Below are positions 5,249-5,500 of a DNA stretch of 5,500 nucleotides, piece after piece. The stretch is from contig JADDPV010000036.1 in the NCBI GenBank assembly GCA_016781705.1, positions 1 to 5,500 on the forward strand, given 5' to 3'. A program made the position numbers and the translations under genes. The notes under the pieces are model-generated. The model was given only the letters and a program-made list of their open reading frames with translations. It searched no databases and was not told where the DNA came from. This stretch comes from Rubrobacter sp. GTDB lineage: Bacteria; Actinomycetota; Rubrobacteria; Rubrobacterales; Rubrobacteraceae. Positions within the stretch are counted from its first letter, which is position 1. The number at the start of each line of letters is the position of its first letter.

Positions 5249-5499
5249 GCCGCACCTCCCTTCTTCCGGTACTTGTTGGCGGTCTCTACTACACCGGGCA
5301 AGCACTCCGACGCCCTGACCTTGTGCCACTCGCCGGTAGTCGGGTCGTGCAGCTTTATCCACGTCGGATGCTCGGACCAACGGATTATCAAGCCGCGCTT
5401 GTTAGCCTCTTCGAGCTTCCGGCGCTCCCACGTAAGGAGCTTGAGCAGCTTGGGCTTGAGTTCTGAGAGCGCGGCCTTGGTCTCGTCGGCTATCACCCC
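5245..5499 (-). CDS. small basic hypothetical protein, first visible gene of the operon
   Basis: At least 83 residues. A GTG at 5496-5494 could be the start, but the frame is still open at the window edge and no ribosome site can be assessed, so the 5' end may lie beyond. The visible product begins with a charged helical region (TKAALSELKPKLLKLLTWERRKLEEANKR written in parts: TKAALSELKP, then LLKLLTWERR and KLEEANKR). A probable beta hairpin follows (GLIIRWSEHPTWIKLHD, turn at PTTGEW, then HKVRASECL), and then a basic C-terminal tail (NKYRKKGGAA). It ends in TGA, which overlaps the GTG of the Spo11-like gene as GTGA. I do not recognise the family. Translational coupling to the Spo11-like gene suggests a partner or regulator of it, which is inference. 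Confidence 0.65.
   Translation of the reverse strand, partial: GVIADETKAALSELKPKLLKLLTWERRKLEEANKRGLIIRWSEHPTWIKLHDPTTGEWHKVRASECLPGVVETANKYRKKGGAA
5254..5260 (-). promoter_or_regulatory. Shine-Dalgarno site for the Spo11-like gene
   Basis: GGGAGGT on the minus strand lies five bases before GTG 5248. It rules out the longer in-frame reading starting near 5380, whose first 44 codons run over the upstream gene and look unlike protein. Confidence 0.75.
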
Positions 5500-5500
5500 G

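Noticed and set aside
5249..5380. N-terminal extension of the Spo11-like protein to an upstream start near 5380
   Set aside because: It overlaps the upstream small gene, while GTG 5248 has both a strong Shine-Dalgarno sequence and the GTGA overlap.
1..5500. CRISPR array, tRNA or rRNA gene, or insertion sequence
   Set aside because: I saw no regularly spaced direct repeats, tRNA-like cloverleaf, rRNA-like stretch, transposase motif or terminal inverted repeats.

Overview
The window is GC-rich, with GC-ending codons in nearly all genes. It carries a membrane-anchored thermonuclease with a C-terminal Excalibur calcium-binding motif, an arrangement familiar from Gram-positive bacteria. I infer a high-GC actinobacterium, possibly Rubrobacter-like. 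No rRNA, tRNA or housekeeping marker confirms this. Several genes are of uncharacterised types that I associate with prophages and integrated elements, so this looks like accessory DNA, but no integrase, transposase, terminase or attachment site is visible.

Layout. Positions 1-553 (+) hold the 3' part of a gene with noticeably more AT-rich codons. Positions 554-716 have no firm gene, only a 38-codon candidate membrane peptide (568-684). Positions 717-914 (+) encode a 65-residue helical protein of unknown function. Positions 1042-2253 (+) encode the thermonuclease: three membrane segments, a Pro/Glu linker, a nuclease domain with all catalytic residues, and the Excalibur motif. Just after it (2272-2409) is a decayed sequence whose first codons repeat the start of the 65-residue gene. 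Positions 2437-3075 (+) encode a four-cysteine zinc-ribbon protein with a TTG start.

From 5499 back to 3106 runs a minus-strand operon of four genes, convergent with the zinc-ribbon gene. In transcription order they are a small basic protein, a stand-alone homologue of topoisomerase VI subunit A/Spo11 (Mini-A type), a winged-helix protein and a 302-residue protein with an N-terminal NATRHG motif. Each junction is a 4-base stop/start overlap (GTGA, GTGA, ATGA), and the three downstream genes have clear Shine-Dalgarno sequences. The four proteins are therefore probably made together and may work together.

The most interesting system is this operon. It holds a Spo11/Topo VI-A-like enzyme with its candidate active-site tyrosine and Toprim metal ligands apparently intact, no visible ATPase B subunit, and three tightly coupled uncharacterised partners. 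Its function (DNA cleavage, element replication or recombination) is not known from the sequence.
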